DNA of 35,095 bases from a virus: IMG/VR virus record IMGVR_UViG_3300020187_000102, positions 1-35,095 of that record. One strand, 5' to 3'. Under the pieces are notes generated by a model that made no database searches, had not been told where the DNA came from, and saw only the letters and a list, made by a program, of their open reading frames with translations. Positions within the stretch are counted from its first letter, which is position 1. Each line of letters starts with the position of its first letter. This document shows, piece by piece, positions 14,129 through 20,770 of this stretch. A program made the position numbers and the translations under genes.

Positions 14129-14758
14129 ATGGATTTAGGTAAACGGGTGAAGGCTTTACGCAAGCAAAAAGGCTGGTCTCAAGAGGAGCTAGCTAAACGC
14201 ACATCTATGAGTAGAGGCCGAATAGGTCAGCTAGAAACAAACCCGTTAGCCGAGGTGAAAGGAGCTAATTTAGTTTCTTTGGCGGCTGCATTAGGCTTTT
14301 CAACCGAAAAGCTATTATCAAAAGAGGAGTTATTATTAGTTGCAGGAATAAAAACAAAACCATTAACAAGGAAAATCCCCATACTTTTATGGGCCTCCCT
14401 GAGCAGCATAAATAAAGGAGAGAAATTGATGCTAGACAGTGATCGTTGGATTGGATGTCCTGACGATATTGGAGAAAACAGTTTTGCTTTAGAGGTTGAG
14501 AACGATCTTATGACCAGCAATTCGGGTAGAAGCTACCCTGTTGGCTCATTTGTATTTGTAGATCAAGATAAACCCGTAAAGAGCGGAGACAGGGTTATTG
14601 CTGTTAACTTAAAAACTTTGGACTCAGTATTTCGTGAATATGTAATTGAAGGCTCAGTGAGTTATTTGAAGCCGCTGAATACTCAATACTCAACTAAGGA
14701 GTGTGATGAAAACACTCAAATCATAGGAGTTGTGGTCGGTAGTTATATGGCTGAATAA
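14129..14758 (+). CDS. cI: CI-like repressor with a degenerate self-cleavage domain
   Basis: A 209-residue lysogeny repressor. Residues 1-65 form the HTH domain (GWSQEELAKRTSMSRGRIGQLE). The C-terminal half is the LexA/CI S24 fold and aligns with lambda CI: FALEVENDLM against FWLEVEGNSM, PLNTQYSTKECDENTQIIGVV against [21 protein letters not shown]. Catalytic Ser149 of lambda is Leu127 here, Lys192 is Arg169, and the Ala-Gly cleavage pair (in lambda VQAG) is Leu91-Ser92 (WASLSS). The dimerisation fold looks intact while autoproteolysis should be lost. It is transcribed away from cro, with three operators upstream and a weak ribosome-binding site (AGAGAG, eleven bases from the ATG). Confidence 0.88.
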   Translation: MDLGKRVKALRKQKGWSQEELAKRTSMSRGRIGQLETNPLAEVKGANLVSLAAALGFSTEKLLSKEELLLVAGIKTKPLTRKIPILLWASLSSINKGEKLMLDSDRWIGCPDDIGENSFALEVENDLMTSNSGRSYPVGSFVFVDQDKPVKSGDRVIAVNLKTLDSVFREYVIEGSVSYLKPLNTQYSTKECDENTQIIGVVVGSYMAE

Positions 14759-15077
14759 TTATGTTAGTAATCAATCTTAATAATAATCAATCCAAAAAGA
14801 AGGCGTGGATGCTAGAAAAATGTTGGTCGTGGTGGTTAATACACACCGATTACATGGCAAACACATGCCCGCTTTTGAATTATCTATCGCCAATTTTTTT
14901 GTTTCTGCAAACCAATTTTGGAAATAATATAAACGAGCAATGTCCGCAAGGGCCACCAACAATATAAATCACCCCTCCTACCATCTAAGAATTATTCCTA
15001 GTTATAATTTATACAGACCTTCCTAATTCCTCAAAACTTACAAAAACTATCTTTTTTTATCAATTACAGGTAGAAAC
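14759..15077. other. Intergenic region after the repressor, no convincing gene
   Basis: About 320 AT-rich bases separate the repressor from the rightward early promoter. A 68-codon frame at 14761-14967 has no ribosome-binding site and no recognisable domain. I see no clear hairpin terminator for the repressor message. A regulatory RNA cannot be excluded. Confidence 0.4.
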
Positions 15078-15105
15078 TTGCTTAAATTTGTAAGCGTGCT
15101 AACAT
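15078..15105 (+). promoter_or_regulatory. Predicted rightward early promoter (pL equivalent)
   Basis: A -35 TTGCTT (15078-15083) and -10 TAACAT (15100-15105) lie 16 bp apart. The layout mirrors the cro promoter: same TTGCT core, and an operator covering the -10. Confidence 0.7.
15089..15104. promoter_or_regulatory. CI/Cro operator 4
   Basis: TGTAAGCGTGCTAACA shares twelve or more positions with operator 1 and has the same six-base spacer. It overlaps the -10 of the rightward early promoter, placing the recombination and integration operon under the same repressor as cro. Confidence 0.75.
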
Positions 15106-15140
15106 AGAGATTGTACGTTATTGATAACGAGGAAAATAAA

Positions 15141-15566
15141 ATGAACTTACAAGATGCAAATATAGCTGATATAGAGGAAGCATGCGCCCAATGGCAAGAT
15201 GCTGAATTTGAAAAATATATGCGCCAGTTTGATGTTGAGCCTGACACTAAAATATTTGATGAAAAATCCGATATACCTAAAATCCTTGAAGAAATGATAT
15301 TAGAGGGTGAGGTGTATTTTGAACCTTCATGGCAAATAAAGCCCACGCTATACACTCTCCAATCAGTAATTCTAGACCGCCTAGAATGGGGCGCAGAAGA
15401 GGATCAATTTGCAATTTCTAAATGTTTTGTTGCCGCTTTTTCCAATAGAGATAAAGGATGCTTGGCGGTTGAAATTGCCCAATCAGTTGATTTAGAAATT
15501 TGGATTAGCGAATTTTTTAAACGAGAAATTGAGAATGTGCCTACTTATTTGAGGGTTAAAGAATGA
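15141..15566 (+). CDS. Acidic hypothetical protein, first gene of the rightward operon
   Basis: A 141-residue acidic protein: MNLQDANIADIEEACAQWQD, then ILEEMILEGEVYFEPSW, DRLEWGAEEDQFAISKCFVAAF and SVDLEIWISEFFKREIENV. It is mostly helical and has no membrane segment. GAGGAAA lies six bases before ATG 15141; a TTG at 15111 is in frame but sits on the transcription start. The first gene behind pL is where lambda has the antiterminator N, but this protein lacks the arginine-rich RNA-binding head of N. No family is recognised. Confidence 0.7.
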   Translation: MNLQDANIADIEEACAQWQDAEFEKYMRQFDVEPDTKIFDEKSDIPKILEEMILEGEVYFEPSWQIKPTLYTLQSVILDRLEWGAEEDQFAISKCFVAAFSNRDKGCLAVEIAQSVDLEIWISEFFKREIENVPTYLRVKE

Positions 15567-15658
15567 ACATATCGGCCTACACACTAATAATTAACACGCT
15601 AGGAATAATTATATGGGCAATATGCTCATGGTGTTTCTGGGTAGGAATTTCTGCATGA
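15563..15658 (+). CDS. 31-residue single-pass membrane peptide
   Basis: Encodes MNISAYTLIINTLGIIIWAI and a Trp/Cys-rich end (CSWCFWVGISA). Nearly the whole chain is a hydrophobic helix. Start and stop each overlap a neighbour by four bases (ATGA), the coupling used throughout this operon, which argues that the short frame is real. It could be a toxin-like or exclusion peptide acting in the inner membrane; no family is recognised. Confidence 0.55.
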   Translation: MNISAYTLIINTLGIIIWAICSWCFWVGISA

Positions 15659-15723
15659 ACGCCCCTTCGCAAGTTTGGGTATTTATTGCTCTTTTATTAT
15701 TAGCGGGAGTTGAATTGCCATGA
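15655..15723 (+). CDS. 22-residue membrane peptide
   Basis: Encodes MNAPSQVWVFIALLLLAGVE followed by Leu-Pro. A run of about 14 hydrophobic residues could be membrane-inserted. Both ends are joined by ATGA overlaps to the 31-residue peptide and the next gene. It may instead be mainly a leader that carries ribosomes onward. Confidence 0.4.
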   Translation: MNAPSQVWVFIALLLLAGVELP

Positions 15724-15899
15724 ATGTTGCACAGTTGCAGTTTTTAGCAGCCAGCACCGCTGATCTTGATTGGCAAAAAGTGGGGGGAAATGAGAACCCA
15801 TATAACCCCACAACACAAAGCGAATCATATACAGCCTATGAAAAAAGATGGGATCAAATTTGCTTTGAATATGATGAATTTAGAAGGGGAGCGCCATGA
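15720..15899 (+). CDS. 59-residue hypothetical protein
   Basis: Encodes MNVAQLQFLAASTADLDWQK, a Gly/Asn/Pro-rich middle (NENPYNPTTQSESYTAYEKR) and an acidic, aromatic end (WDQICFEYDEFRRG). It is joined to both neighbours by ATGA overlaps directly before the annealing-protein gene. The TAYEKRWDQICFEYDEF stretch suggests a small helical accessory protein; no family is recognised. Confidence 0.55.
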   Translation: MNVAQLQFLAASTADLDWQKVGGNENPYNPTTQSESYTAYEKRWDQICFEYDEFRRGAP

Positions 15900-16480
15900 G
15901 TTTAGCAAAAGAAATTTGGGATACATTAAACCACGTTAACGTAAATGACAAAAAGAAGCCCAAGGGTAAGTTCGATTATCTTAGCTGGACTTGGGCATGG
16001 TCTACCATGATGGATCATTACCCTGATACAAATTATGTATTTACAGATCGGGTATTTGCAGATGGTTCAATGGAGGTTATTTGTGAGGTCACTATTACTG
16101 TAGGCGAGGAATCATTGGCTAGATCAATGTGGCTACCTGTTAAGGATTTCCAGCACAAAGCAATACTTAATCCATCTTCTAGCGACATTAATAATTCAAA
16201 AATGCGCTGCTTAGTTAAATGTTTAGCCATGTTTGGCTTGGCAATTTACATCTACGCTGGCGAGGATTTGCCGCCAGACGAGGGTGCATCTGATTCTGCC
16301 ATTGCTGCAACAGCCGCGATTACAAACGCTTTAAATAATGCAAACAACAGCGGCGCAATAAAAGCATGGAATTCAATTGATGAAAGTGAGTTGCAAATGG
16401 TTTGGGATTCAATCAGCCAAAACAACCGAGACACATTAAATGTGTTGATTGCAAAAAGCCAATTGGAGGGTGCAGCATGA
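15896..16480 (+). CDS. Single-strand annealing protein, Sak3/DUF1071 type
   Basis: A 194-residue protein of the Sak3 (DUF1071) recombinase group. Diagnostic stretches are KGKFDYLSWTWAWSTMMDHYPD near the N-terminus, WLPVKDFQHKAILNPSSSDINNSKMRCLVKCLAMFGLAIYIYAGEDLP in the middle, and a variable helical tail. Such proteins anneal complementary single strands in phage recombination and concatemer repair. The Gp157 and SSB genes that follow are its usual companions. The stop overlaps the Gp157 start by three bases. Confidence 0.85.
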   Translation: MSLAKEIWDTLNHVNVNDKKKPKGKFDYLSWTWAWSTMMDHYPDTNYVFTDRVFADGSMEVICEVTITVGEESLARSMWLPVKDFQHKAILNPSSSDINNSKMRCLVKCLAMFGLAIYIYAGEDLPPDEGASDSAIAATAAITNALNNANNSGAIKAWNSIDESELQMVWDSISQNNRDTLNVLIAKSQLEGAA

Positions 16481-16986
16481 ACAACATGACCCTGTTTGAA
16501 GTAACCGCTGAATATAACAACGCGCTAAATGATCTTTACGACCTAGAACAAAGTGGTGCAATTGATTCCCAAACTTTTTTAGACACCATGCAATCACTAG
16601 AGGGTGGGTTGGTAGATAAAGCTAAAAGAGTAGGCGCTTATATCCGCAATACAAAGGCAATGGCGCAGCAAATTAAAGATGCTGAATCTGATATGGCAAA
16701 GCGCCGCAAGAGCCTAGAAAGCCACGCTAAAGGGCTTGAGGATTATCTTCTAAACAACATGATTGAGAGTGGAATTACAGAGATCAACAGCCCTTGGTTT
16801 GATTTGAAAATAAAAAAAACTCCAGCCGCCGTAAAGATTGCTGACAACACTAAATTACCAGAGGAATTTTTAACAATAAAGACAATAGAAGCGCCCGACA
16901 AAACTGCTTTAAAAGCTGCCCTAAATAGTGGGCAAAAAATTAACGGGGTCAGTCTAGTGGCTGGTCAAAGATTGGAAATCAAATAG
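16477..16986 (+). CDS. Siphovirus Gp157-family protein
   Basis: A 169-residue protein with a long coiled-coil middle ([44 protein letters not shown]) and the C-terminal Gp157 end: [28 protein letters not shown], then [20 protein letters not shown]. Gp157 proteins regularly accompany phage annealing proteins and SSB. Their reaction is unknown; a phage-resistance link was proposed in streptococcal phages. The ATG at 16477 overlaps the upstream stop. Confidence 0.85.
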   Translation: MNNMTLFEVTAEYNNALNDLYDLEQSGAIDSQTFLDTMQSLEGGLVDKAKRVGAYIRNTKAMAQQIKDAESDMAKRRKSLESHAKGLEDYLLNNMIESGITEINSPWFDLKIKKTPAAVKIADNTKLPEEFLTIKTIEAPDKTALKAALNSGQKINGVSLVAGQRLEIK

Positions 16987-16996
16987 GAAAATAATC

Positions 16997-17512
16997 ATGG
17001 CTAAGGGAATTAACAAAGTAATTTTAGTGGGTAATGTTGGGCAAGACCCAGAGACAAAGGCAATGCCTAATGGCTCTATGGTGACCAATATTTCTATAGC
17101 AACCAGTGAATCTTGGACTGATAAAAACACAGGCCAAAAGCAAGAGCGCACAGAATGGCACAGAGTTGTGTTCTTTAACCGCCTTGCTGAAATTGTTAGC
17201 CAGTACACCCGTAAAGGCTCCAAGCTATATGTAGAAGGTTCTTTGAGAACCCGACAATGGGAGCAGGACGGCGTAAAAAAATACATGACTGAAATCATTG
17301 GATCAGAAATGCAGATGCTTGATTCTAAAGGAGAGAGCCAGCAACAGCCTCAACAAAATACAAGCCAGCCAGCGCCCAGACAACAGCGCTCTAACGGCAT
17401 GAATCATAATGGTACGCAACGCTCACCTTATGCCCAAGCACCACAGCAACAAGCACCGCAGCAACAGCCAGCGGGGTTTGATGATGAATTTGATGATGAT
17501 CTACCATTTTAG
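16997..17512 (+). CDS. ssb: Single-stranded DNA-binding protein
   Basis: A 171-residue SSB. The OB fold is clear: [20 protein letters not shown], then [39 protein letters not shown] Gln/Pro-rich disordered linker follows, and the last residues ([11 protein letters not shown]) are the acidic tip that recruits host SSB partners. It protects strands for the annealing protein encoded upstream. The ribosome-binding site AGGAAA lies just before ATG 16997. Confidence 0.95.
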   Translation: MAKGINKVILVGNVGQDPETKAMPNGSMVTNISIATSESWTDKNTGQKQERTEWHRVVFFNRLAEIVSQYTRKGSKLYVEGSLRTRQWEQDGVKKYMTEIIGSEMQMLDSKGESQQQPQQNTSQPAPRQQRSNGMNHNGTQRSPYAQAPQQQAPQQQPAGFDDEFDDDLPF

Positions 17513-17520
17513 GAGACTTT

Positions 17521-17742
17521 ATGGCTATTAAACTTGATATAAGAACTAACCCCTTAGCCTACGCTTCTGACCAAGAGTTAGTTGACGAGCTAAATAGAAG
17601 AGAAGCCTTAGTGAAGTGGGCGCGTAAAGCGCTTGCTCCACCGAGCAATCTTTGTAGGTCTTTTGCAAGCCCAAGCTGCGAAGTAGAAAACTGGGATTGT
17701 ACCCAAAAAAACACAGTGATTAAAAGTAAGGAATTAAAATGA
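17521..17742 (+). CDS. Small hypothetical protein
   Basis: A 73-residue protein: MAIKLDIRTNPLAYASDQEL, VDELNRREALVKWARKAL, then a Cys-containing end (CRSFASPSCEVENWDC). GGAG lies nine bases before the ATG and the stop overlaps the next ATG by four. ASDQELVDELNRREAL is a short helix pattern seen in small phage proteins that follow ssb. Function unknown. Confidence 0.6.
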   Translation: MAIKLDIRTNPLAYASDQELVDELNRREALVKWARKALAPPSNLCRSFASPSCEVENWDCTQKNTVIKSKELK

Positions 17743-17957
17743 GCAAGTTATTGAGCAGGGATGAAATTGAAACAATTACTGATTGCGTGCAAGGAGCCGC
17801 TCAGTGCAAAGTTTTAACCGACAATAAAATATTATTTATTAAAGATAGAAACGGACTGCCTCATGTAACTTGGGAGGCTTTGCATAATCCTATTCATTTG
17901 CGCTCTAATGAAAAATTAGCGCATAATGTTGAACCAAGTTTTGATTGGATGGATTAA
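17739..17957 (+). CDS. Small hypothetical protein
   Basis: A 72-residue protein: MSKLLSRDEIETITDCVQGA, AQCKVLTDNKILFIKDRNGLPHVTWEALHNPIHLRSNEKLA. The middle resembles a DUF4224-type excisionase-like helix (LSRDEIETITD), often placed directly before phage integrases. It could therefore be a recombination directionality factor, but the resemblance is limited to that first helix. The start overlaps the preceding gene by four bases and integrase follows two bases after its stop. Confidence 0.55.
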   Translation: MSKLLSRDEIETITDCVQGAAQCKVLTDNKILFIKDRNGLPHVTWEALHNPIHLRSNEKLAHNVEPSFDWMD

Positions 17958-17959
17958 AT

Positions 17960-18994
17960 ATGGCCCCAAGAAAAAGAAGCAAAGGCCCAGATTGGCTCCC
18001 ATCAAGGGTCTATATGGGCAAATCTGCCTTTGAGTATCATCCACCAAAAGGCGGGGGCATTAGGCTTGGAAAATTGTCTGAACCCAAAGAAATAATCTTA
18101 GCAAAATATAACGATATAATTAATTTAATGGAGGAGCCTACAGGTTCCTTTGCTCAGTTAACGCGTGAGTATTTTGCGGGGGCTAGATACAAAAAAAAGA
18201 AAGTTAGAACTAAGAAAGATTACACCGCTCATTCTGAAAAAGTTTGCTTGACCTTTGGAGCAATGAATCGACACAGAATCAAACCGCATTTTATAAGGCA
18301 GTATATGGATAAGCGCGGGGTTAGCAGCGAAACTCAGGCTAATCGTGAGCACTCATTTATGAGCGCAGTATTTAGTTGGGCGTATGAAAATGGAAAAGTA
18401 GCATTTAATCCATGTATAGGAGTAAGCAAGTTCCATGAACCCCCAAGAGATCGTTACATTGAAGATTTTGAATATTATCTTGTGCTGAACGAGGCAGATA
18501 TTAAATGGCCTTTACTTTATGCGGCCATGGAAATCAGTTATTTATGTGCCGCTCGCCAAGGTGATGTTTGGGATTTAGAAAAAACTGATATTAGAAAAGA
18601 AGGTATATTTATTGAGCAGGGAAAAACGGGAGTTAAACAGATAAAGGAGTGGACTCCACGACTAAGAGCCGCAGTTGATGTTGCGTTATCCGTTCAAAAA
18701 GTATCAAGCCTAAAATACCTTTTTTGCGATAAGAGGGGTAACAGGCCAAAACAAACGACAATGGCTAGCTGGTATTCAAAAGCAAGAGCGCTAGCAAAAG
18801 AAAAATATGAGGCTAGCCAAAACCAAGAATGGATAACTGATTTTACATTCCACGATATTAAAGCTAAATCAATGAGCGATTATGAGGGAGGAGATTTAAG
18901 GCATTTCTCAGGTCATAAAACAGAAGCGCAAGCTCAATCTTATAACCGAAAAATTAAGGTCACTCCAACCCTAAAAAACATCAAGCCTGTATAA
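17960..18994 (+). CDS. int: Tyrosine integrase
   Basis: A 344-residue tyrosine recombinase that should integrate and excise the phage at host tRNA-Cys. The N-terminal arm-binding part (PRKRSKGPDWLPSRVYMGK) precedes a SAM-like core-binding domain (about 60-160). The catalytic set is Arg199 (CAARQGD), Lys222 (GKTG), His298 (FTFHDIKAKS), His319 (SGHK) and Tyr328 (AQSYNRK). The second catalytic Arg of HxxR is Lys301. ATG 17960 is preferred to an in-frame TTG at 17945 inside the upstream gene. attP lies just downstream. Confidence 0.92.
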   Translation: MAPRKRSKGPDWLPSRVYMGKSAFEYHPPKGGGIRLGKLSEPKEIILAKYNDIINLMEEPTGSFAQLTREYFAGARYKKKKVRTKKDYTAHSEKVCLTFGAMNRHRIKPHFIRQYMDKRGVSSETQANREHSFMSAVFSWAYENGKVAFNPCIGVSKFHEPPRDRYIEDFEYYLVLNEADIKWPLLYAAMEISYLCAARQGDVWDLEKTDIRKEGIFIEQGKTGVKQIKEWTPRLRAAVDVALSVQKVSSLKYLFCDKRGNRPKQTTMASWYSKARALAKEKYEASQNQEWITDFTFHDIKAKSMSDYEGGDLRHFSGHKTEAQAQSYNRKIKVTPTLKNIKPV

Positions 18995-19009
18995 ATATAC
19001 ACCACTGGA

Positions 19010-19017
19010 TATTAGGA
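19010..19017 (+). promoter_or_regulatory. Integrase arm-type site, left arm 1
   Basis: TATTAGGA. One of five T[AG]TTAGGA copies around the att core, at 19010, 19023 and 19033 on the left, 19164 (inverted) and 19227 on the right. Such a set is expected for the N-terminal domain of a tyrosine integrase. Confidence 0.5.
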
Positions 19018-19022
19018 CTTTA

Positions 19023-19040
19023 TATTAGGAACTGTTAGGA
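19023..19040 (+). promoter_or_regulatory. Integrase arm-type sites, left arms 2 and 3
   Basis: TATTAGGA at 19023-19030 and TGTTAGGA at 19033-19040, ten bases apart (one helical turn), same orientation as left arm 1. Confidence 0.55.
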
Positions 19041-19076
19041 AGTTAGCAACCACTATCCCCGCAGACCCCGTGAGAA

Positions 19077-19122
19077 TGGAGGCCGAACCCAGAATCGAAC
19101 TGGGGTAAACGGATTTGCAATC
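19077..19122 (-). other. attP core identical to the 3' half of tRNA-Cys(GCA)
   Basis: On the minus strand the segment reads from the anticodon loop TTGCAAA (GCA anticodon) through TCCGT, the T arm CCCAGTTCGATTCTGGG, and the acceptor end with U discriminator and CCA. It is only half of a tRNA: at the 5' side the anticodon stem already fails to pair (ACAGA against TCCGT has one mismatch), marking where phage and host identity ends. Integration here would rebuild a working tRNA-Cys gene. Confidence 0.88.
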
Positions 19123-19163
19123 TGTTATGTTAATGACTATTATCAACAACTTAGCACTCCATT

Positions 19164-19171
19164 TCCTAACA
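19164..19171 (-). promoter_or_regulatory. Integrase arm-type site, right arm 1 (inverted)
   Basis: TCCTAACA on the plus strand, which is TGTTAGGA on the minus strand, identical to left arm 3. Confidence 0.45.
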
Positions 19172-19226
19172 AAATTGTACTTTTCTGCCTTTTATATGCT
19201 GGTTTTATTTAATTTTAACTACTGTA

Positions 19227-19234
19227 TATTAGGA
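19227..19234 (+). promoter_or_regulatory. Integrase arm-type site, right arm 2
   Basis: TATTAGGA, identical to left arms 1 and 2 and inside the same ACTGTATATTAGGAAAG context, about 105 bases past the core. Confidence 0.45.
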
Positions 19235-19252
19235 AAGATTATTGAGTTATTT

Positions 19253-19477
19253 ATGAACAAAACGCACATCCCAAAAAAACGCCCGACACTTGAAGAGGCT
19301 CAACAGATGGTTGGCGGTTATGTTGAAATGGTAGTAAATAGACCAGACCTCCAATTGTTAGTTGATGAGGATGGATTATCTAAAGATTTAGATGTTAACC
19401 ATGAAGCCTCTTTTATTGCTAACCAGCGGATTGTTGGAAGTGTGGTTATTCTCAAAGATAAAGCAATGTGGGATTAA
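19253..19477 (+). CDS. DUF3846-like small protein
   Basis: A 74-residue protein: MNKTHIPKKRPTLEEAQQMV, GGYVEMVVNRPDLQLLVDEDGLSKDLDVNHEAS, RIVGSVVILKD. The order QQMVGGYVE, V-x-EDGL, and IVGSVVIL matches the DUF3846 family of phage and plasmid proteins of unknown function. ATG 19253 is chosen because the family motif starts at once; the frame is open upstream through attP. It lies past attP from integrase, so in a prophage it would be at the opposite end from int. Confidence 0.7.
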   Translation: MNKTHIPKKRPTLEEAQQMVGGYVEMVVNRPDLQLLVDEDGLSKDLDVNHEASFIANQRIVGSVVILKDKAMWD

Positions 19478-19504
19478 TACTTAATAAAAAAAGAGAAATA
19501 GATT

Positions 19505-19834
19505 ATGACAGTAGCAAAATGCACAGAATGCCATGCGCCACACACTACCTTAAACTTTGATCTTTATTGCGACATTGAAATTACACCTAGAATTGGTTTT
19601 ATGACGCCAGAATATGTTGATGAGGTTTGGTGTCAAAGCTGCGGCCACAACAATGTTTATTTTATAGAATTAGAAGATATTTTAGAAGAGGCGGTTTTAG
19701 GAGGCATTGAAAATGATCATGGAGAAAGTGCTCATTTAATAACTAAATTGCTGCGTGATTACGCTGACAAAATAGATGCAGAGGCATATAAGAATAAGTG
19801 GCGCTTGCTCAAAGAAAATCTGCCCCCAGATTGA
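19505..19834 (+). CDS. Zinc-ribbon hypothetical protein
   Basis: A 109-residue acidic protein with CTECHAPH at 6-13 and CQSCGHNN at 43-50, two C-x-x-C knuckles that could bind one zinc. The rest is acidic and helical (ELEDILEEAVLGGIENDHGESAH, LLRDYADKIDAEAYKNKWRLL). It is the last rightward gene and ends five bases from the convergent holin gene. No family is recognised. Possible roles are in lysogeny or as a small regulator. Confidence 0.6.
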   Translation: MTVAKCTECHAPHTTLNFDLYCDIEITPRIGFMTPEYVDEVWCQSCGHNNVYFIELEDILEEAVLGGIENDHGESAHLITKLLRDYADKIDAEAYKNKWRLLKENLPPD

Positions 19835-19838
19835 TTGA

Positions 19839-20192
19839 CTATTTCTTTTTCATTACGCTATCAGCCAAACCGCCGCCAAAATAAAACATCACAATTGTTA
19901 GCATTATCCAATCAATTTGAAATTCCGACAAAATGGCTTGAACCCCTGTCACATCCTTGCCCAGAAATGTCATTACAATTACTAGCACATAAGTTGATAT
20001 GTAAGTCACACTAAACATGGTCGCCATGATGCGCTGCGCGAGCTTAAATGGTGCGTAAGCACTCATTAAGTCAGCCTTTGCCTTAGCGCGAGCTTCAATC
20101 ATCTCAGTGTCGCTAGTGTGAAATGAATCAATTAAATCCATTCCTTTACTGATTACATCCCCGCTGCCAAATATACTATTCAACAATCCCAT
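19839..20192 (-). CDS. Holin, 3TM-type
   Basis: A 117-residue membrane protein: a polar N-terminus (MGLLNSIFGSGDVISKGMDL), a charged helix (TEMIEARAKAKADLMSAYAPFKLAQR), then two clear membrane segments (ATMFSVTYISTYVLVIVMTFLG and IDWIMLTIVMFYFGGGLA) and a lysine tail. The layout fits the Holin_3TMs family. It times lysis by permeabilising the inner membrane. AGGAG lies eight bases before the ATG, which is inside the endolysin gene (17-base overlap). It is the last gene of the late operon. Confidence 0.75.
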   Translation of the reverse strand: MGLLNSIFGSGDVISKGMDLIDSFHTSDTEMIEARAKAKADLMSAYAPFKLAQRIMATMFSVTYISTYVLVIVMTFLGKDVTGVQAILSEFQIDWIMLTIVMFYFGGGLADSVMKKK

Positions 20193-20589
20193 GATTTTCT
20201 CCTAGCTGAAAGTGGGGGCGGTCACAGAAGCCTTTCCATAATCCACCCCACTGAACCTCAATACCAAGCTCGGAAGCGCTCTGCAATACTGCCGCCGCTA
20301 CAACCGCCAAATGTTCGTGATCCCATGAGGCTTTACCTGTTTCTGGGTCTATTGCGAAAACGTCCACAGCATTACCGCTTTGATGGTGAGATTTATGCCT
20401 CACCCCGTCTGCTTTAGATAACCCCTGATCAAAAAGCTCTTTCTGTTGAGCCGCCGTTCTCACGCCCCCCGACTGGGGAATCCCAAAATCATAAATGCTA
20501 ATTTCAACAGCACGATCAAGAACAGCTATTAAATCAGGATTAATGCCAGCGCGATTCTTTAGACTGCTTTTGCCAAACTGATAGCTCAT
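20176..20589 (-). CDS. Endolysin, M15-type peptidase
   Basis: A 137-residue zinc peptidase of the M15 (D-Ala-D-Ala/L-Ala-D-Glu) type. Zinc ligands are visible in KSHHQSGNAVDVFAID (H-x5-G-x-A-x-D) and DRPHFQLGE (C-terminal His). SGGVRTAAQQKELFDQG is the usual preceding helix. It should cut peptidoglycan stem peptides. There is no signal peptide, so export depends on the holin. The start ATG 20589 overlaps the upstream stop by four bases; a longer in-frame start lies within the upstream gene and is less likely. Confidence 0.88.
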   Translation of the reverse strand: MSYQFGKSSLKNRAGINPDLIAVLDRAVEISIYDFGIPQSGGVRTAAQQKELFDQGLSKADGVRHKSHHQSGNAVDVFAIDPETGKASWDHEHLAVVAAAVLQSASELGIEVQWGGLWKGFCDRPHFQLGENHGIVE

Positions 20590-20765
20590 TTCGGTATCCC
20601 CTCTTGCAGAAAAACTAAAACCGCTGCCGCAACCGCTGCCGCTAGCCAAGCGCTTTTTTTAATAACAGATCGACCCACTGCTTGATGAAATTTATCAAAT
20701 GCTTTACTCGCCGCTAGTTCAGCAATCTTGTCTAGCTCAACATCAGTTAACTCTCTATCTTTCAT
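20586..20765 (-). CDS. Small membrane protein of the lysis cassette
   Basis: A 59-residue protein: a charged N-terminus (MKDRELTDVELDKIAELAAS) with a helical KAFDKFHQAVGRSVIKK and one membrane span (SAWLAAAVAAAVLVFLQ). The stop overlaps the endolysin ATG. It could be a second holin, an antiholin or a spanin-like accessory; the single alanine-rich span fits a pinholin-type or accessory protein. No family is certain. Confidence 0.6.
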   Translation of the reverse strand: MKDRELTDVELDKIAELAASKAFDKFHQAVGRSVIKKSAWLAAAVAAAVLVFLQEGIPK

Positions 20766-20770
20766 TAGTT

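Noticed and set aside
14761-14967. 68-codon frame behind the repressor gene
   Set aside because: No ribosome-binding site, no domain pattern, unusual composition; treated as intergenic.
15047-15355. 102-codon minus-strand frame
   Set aside because: Lies over the rightward promoter and the coupled gene at 15141; composition typical of an antisense shadow.
19077-19122. A phage-encoded tRNA-Cys gene
   Set aside because: Only the 3' half is present; the D arm and 5' acceptor strand are missing, so it is an att core.
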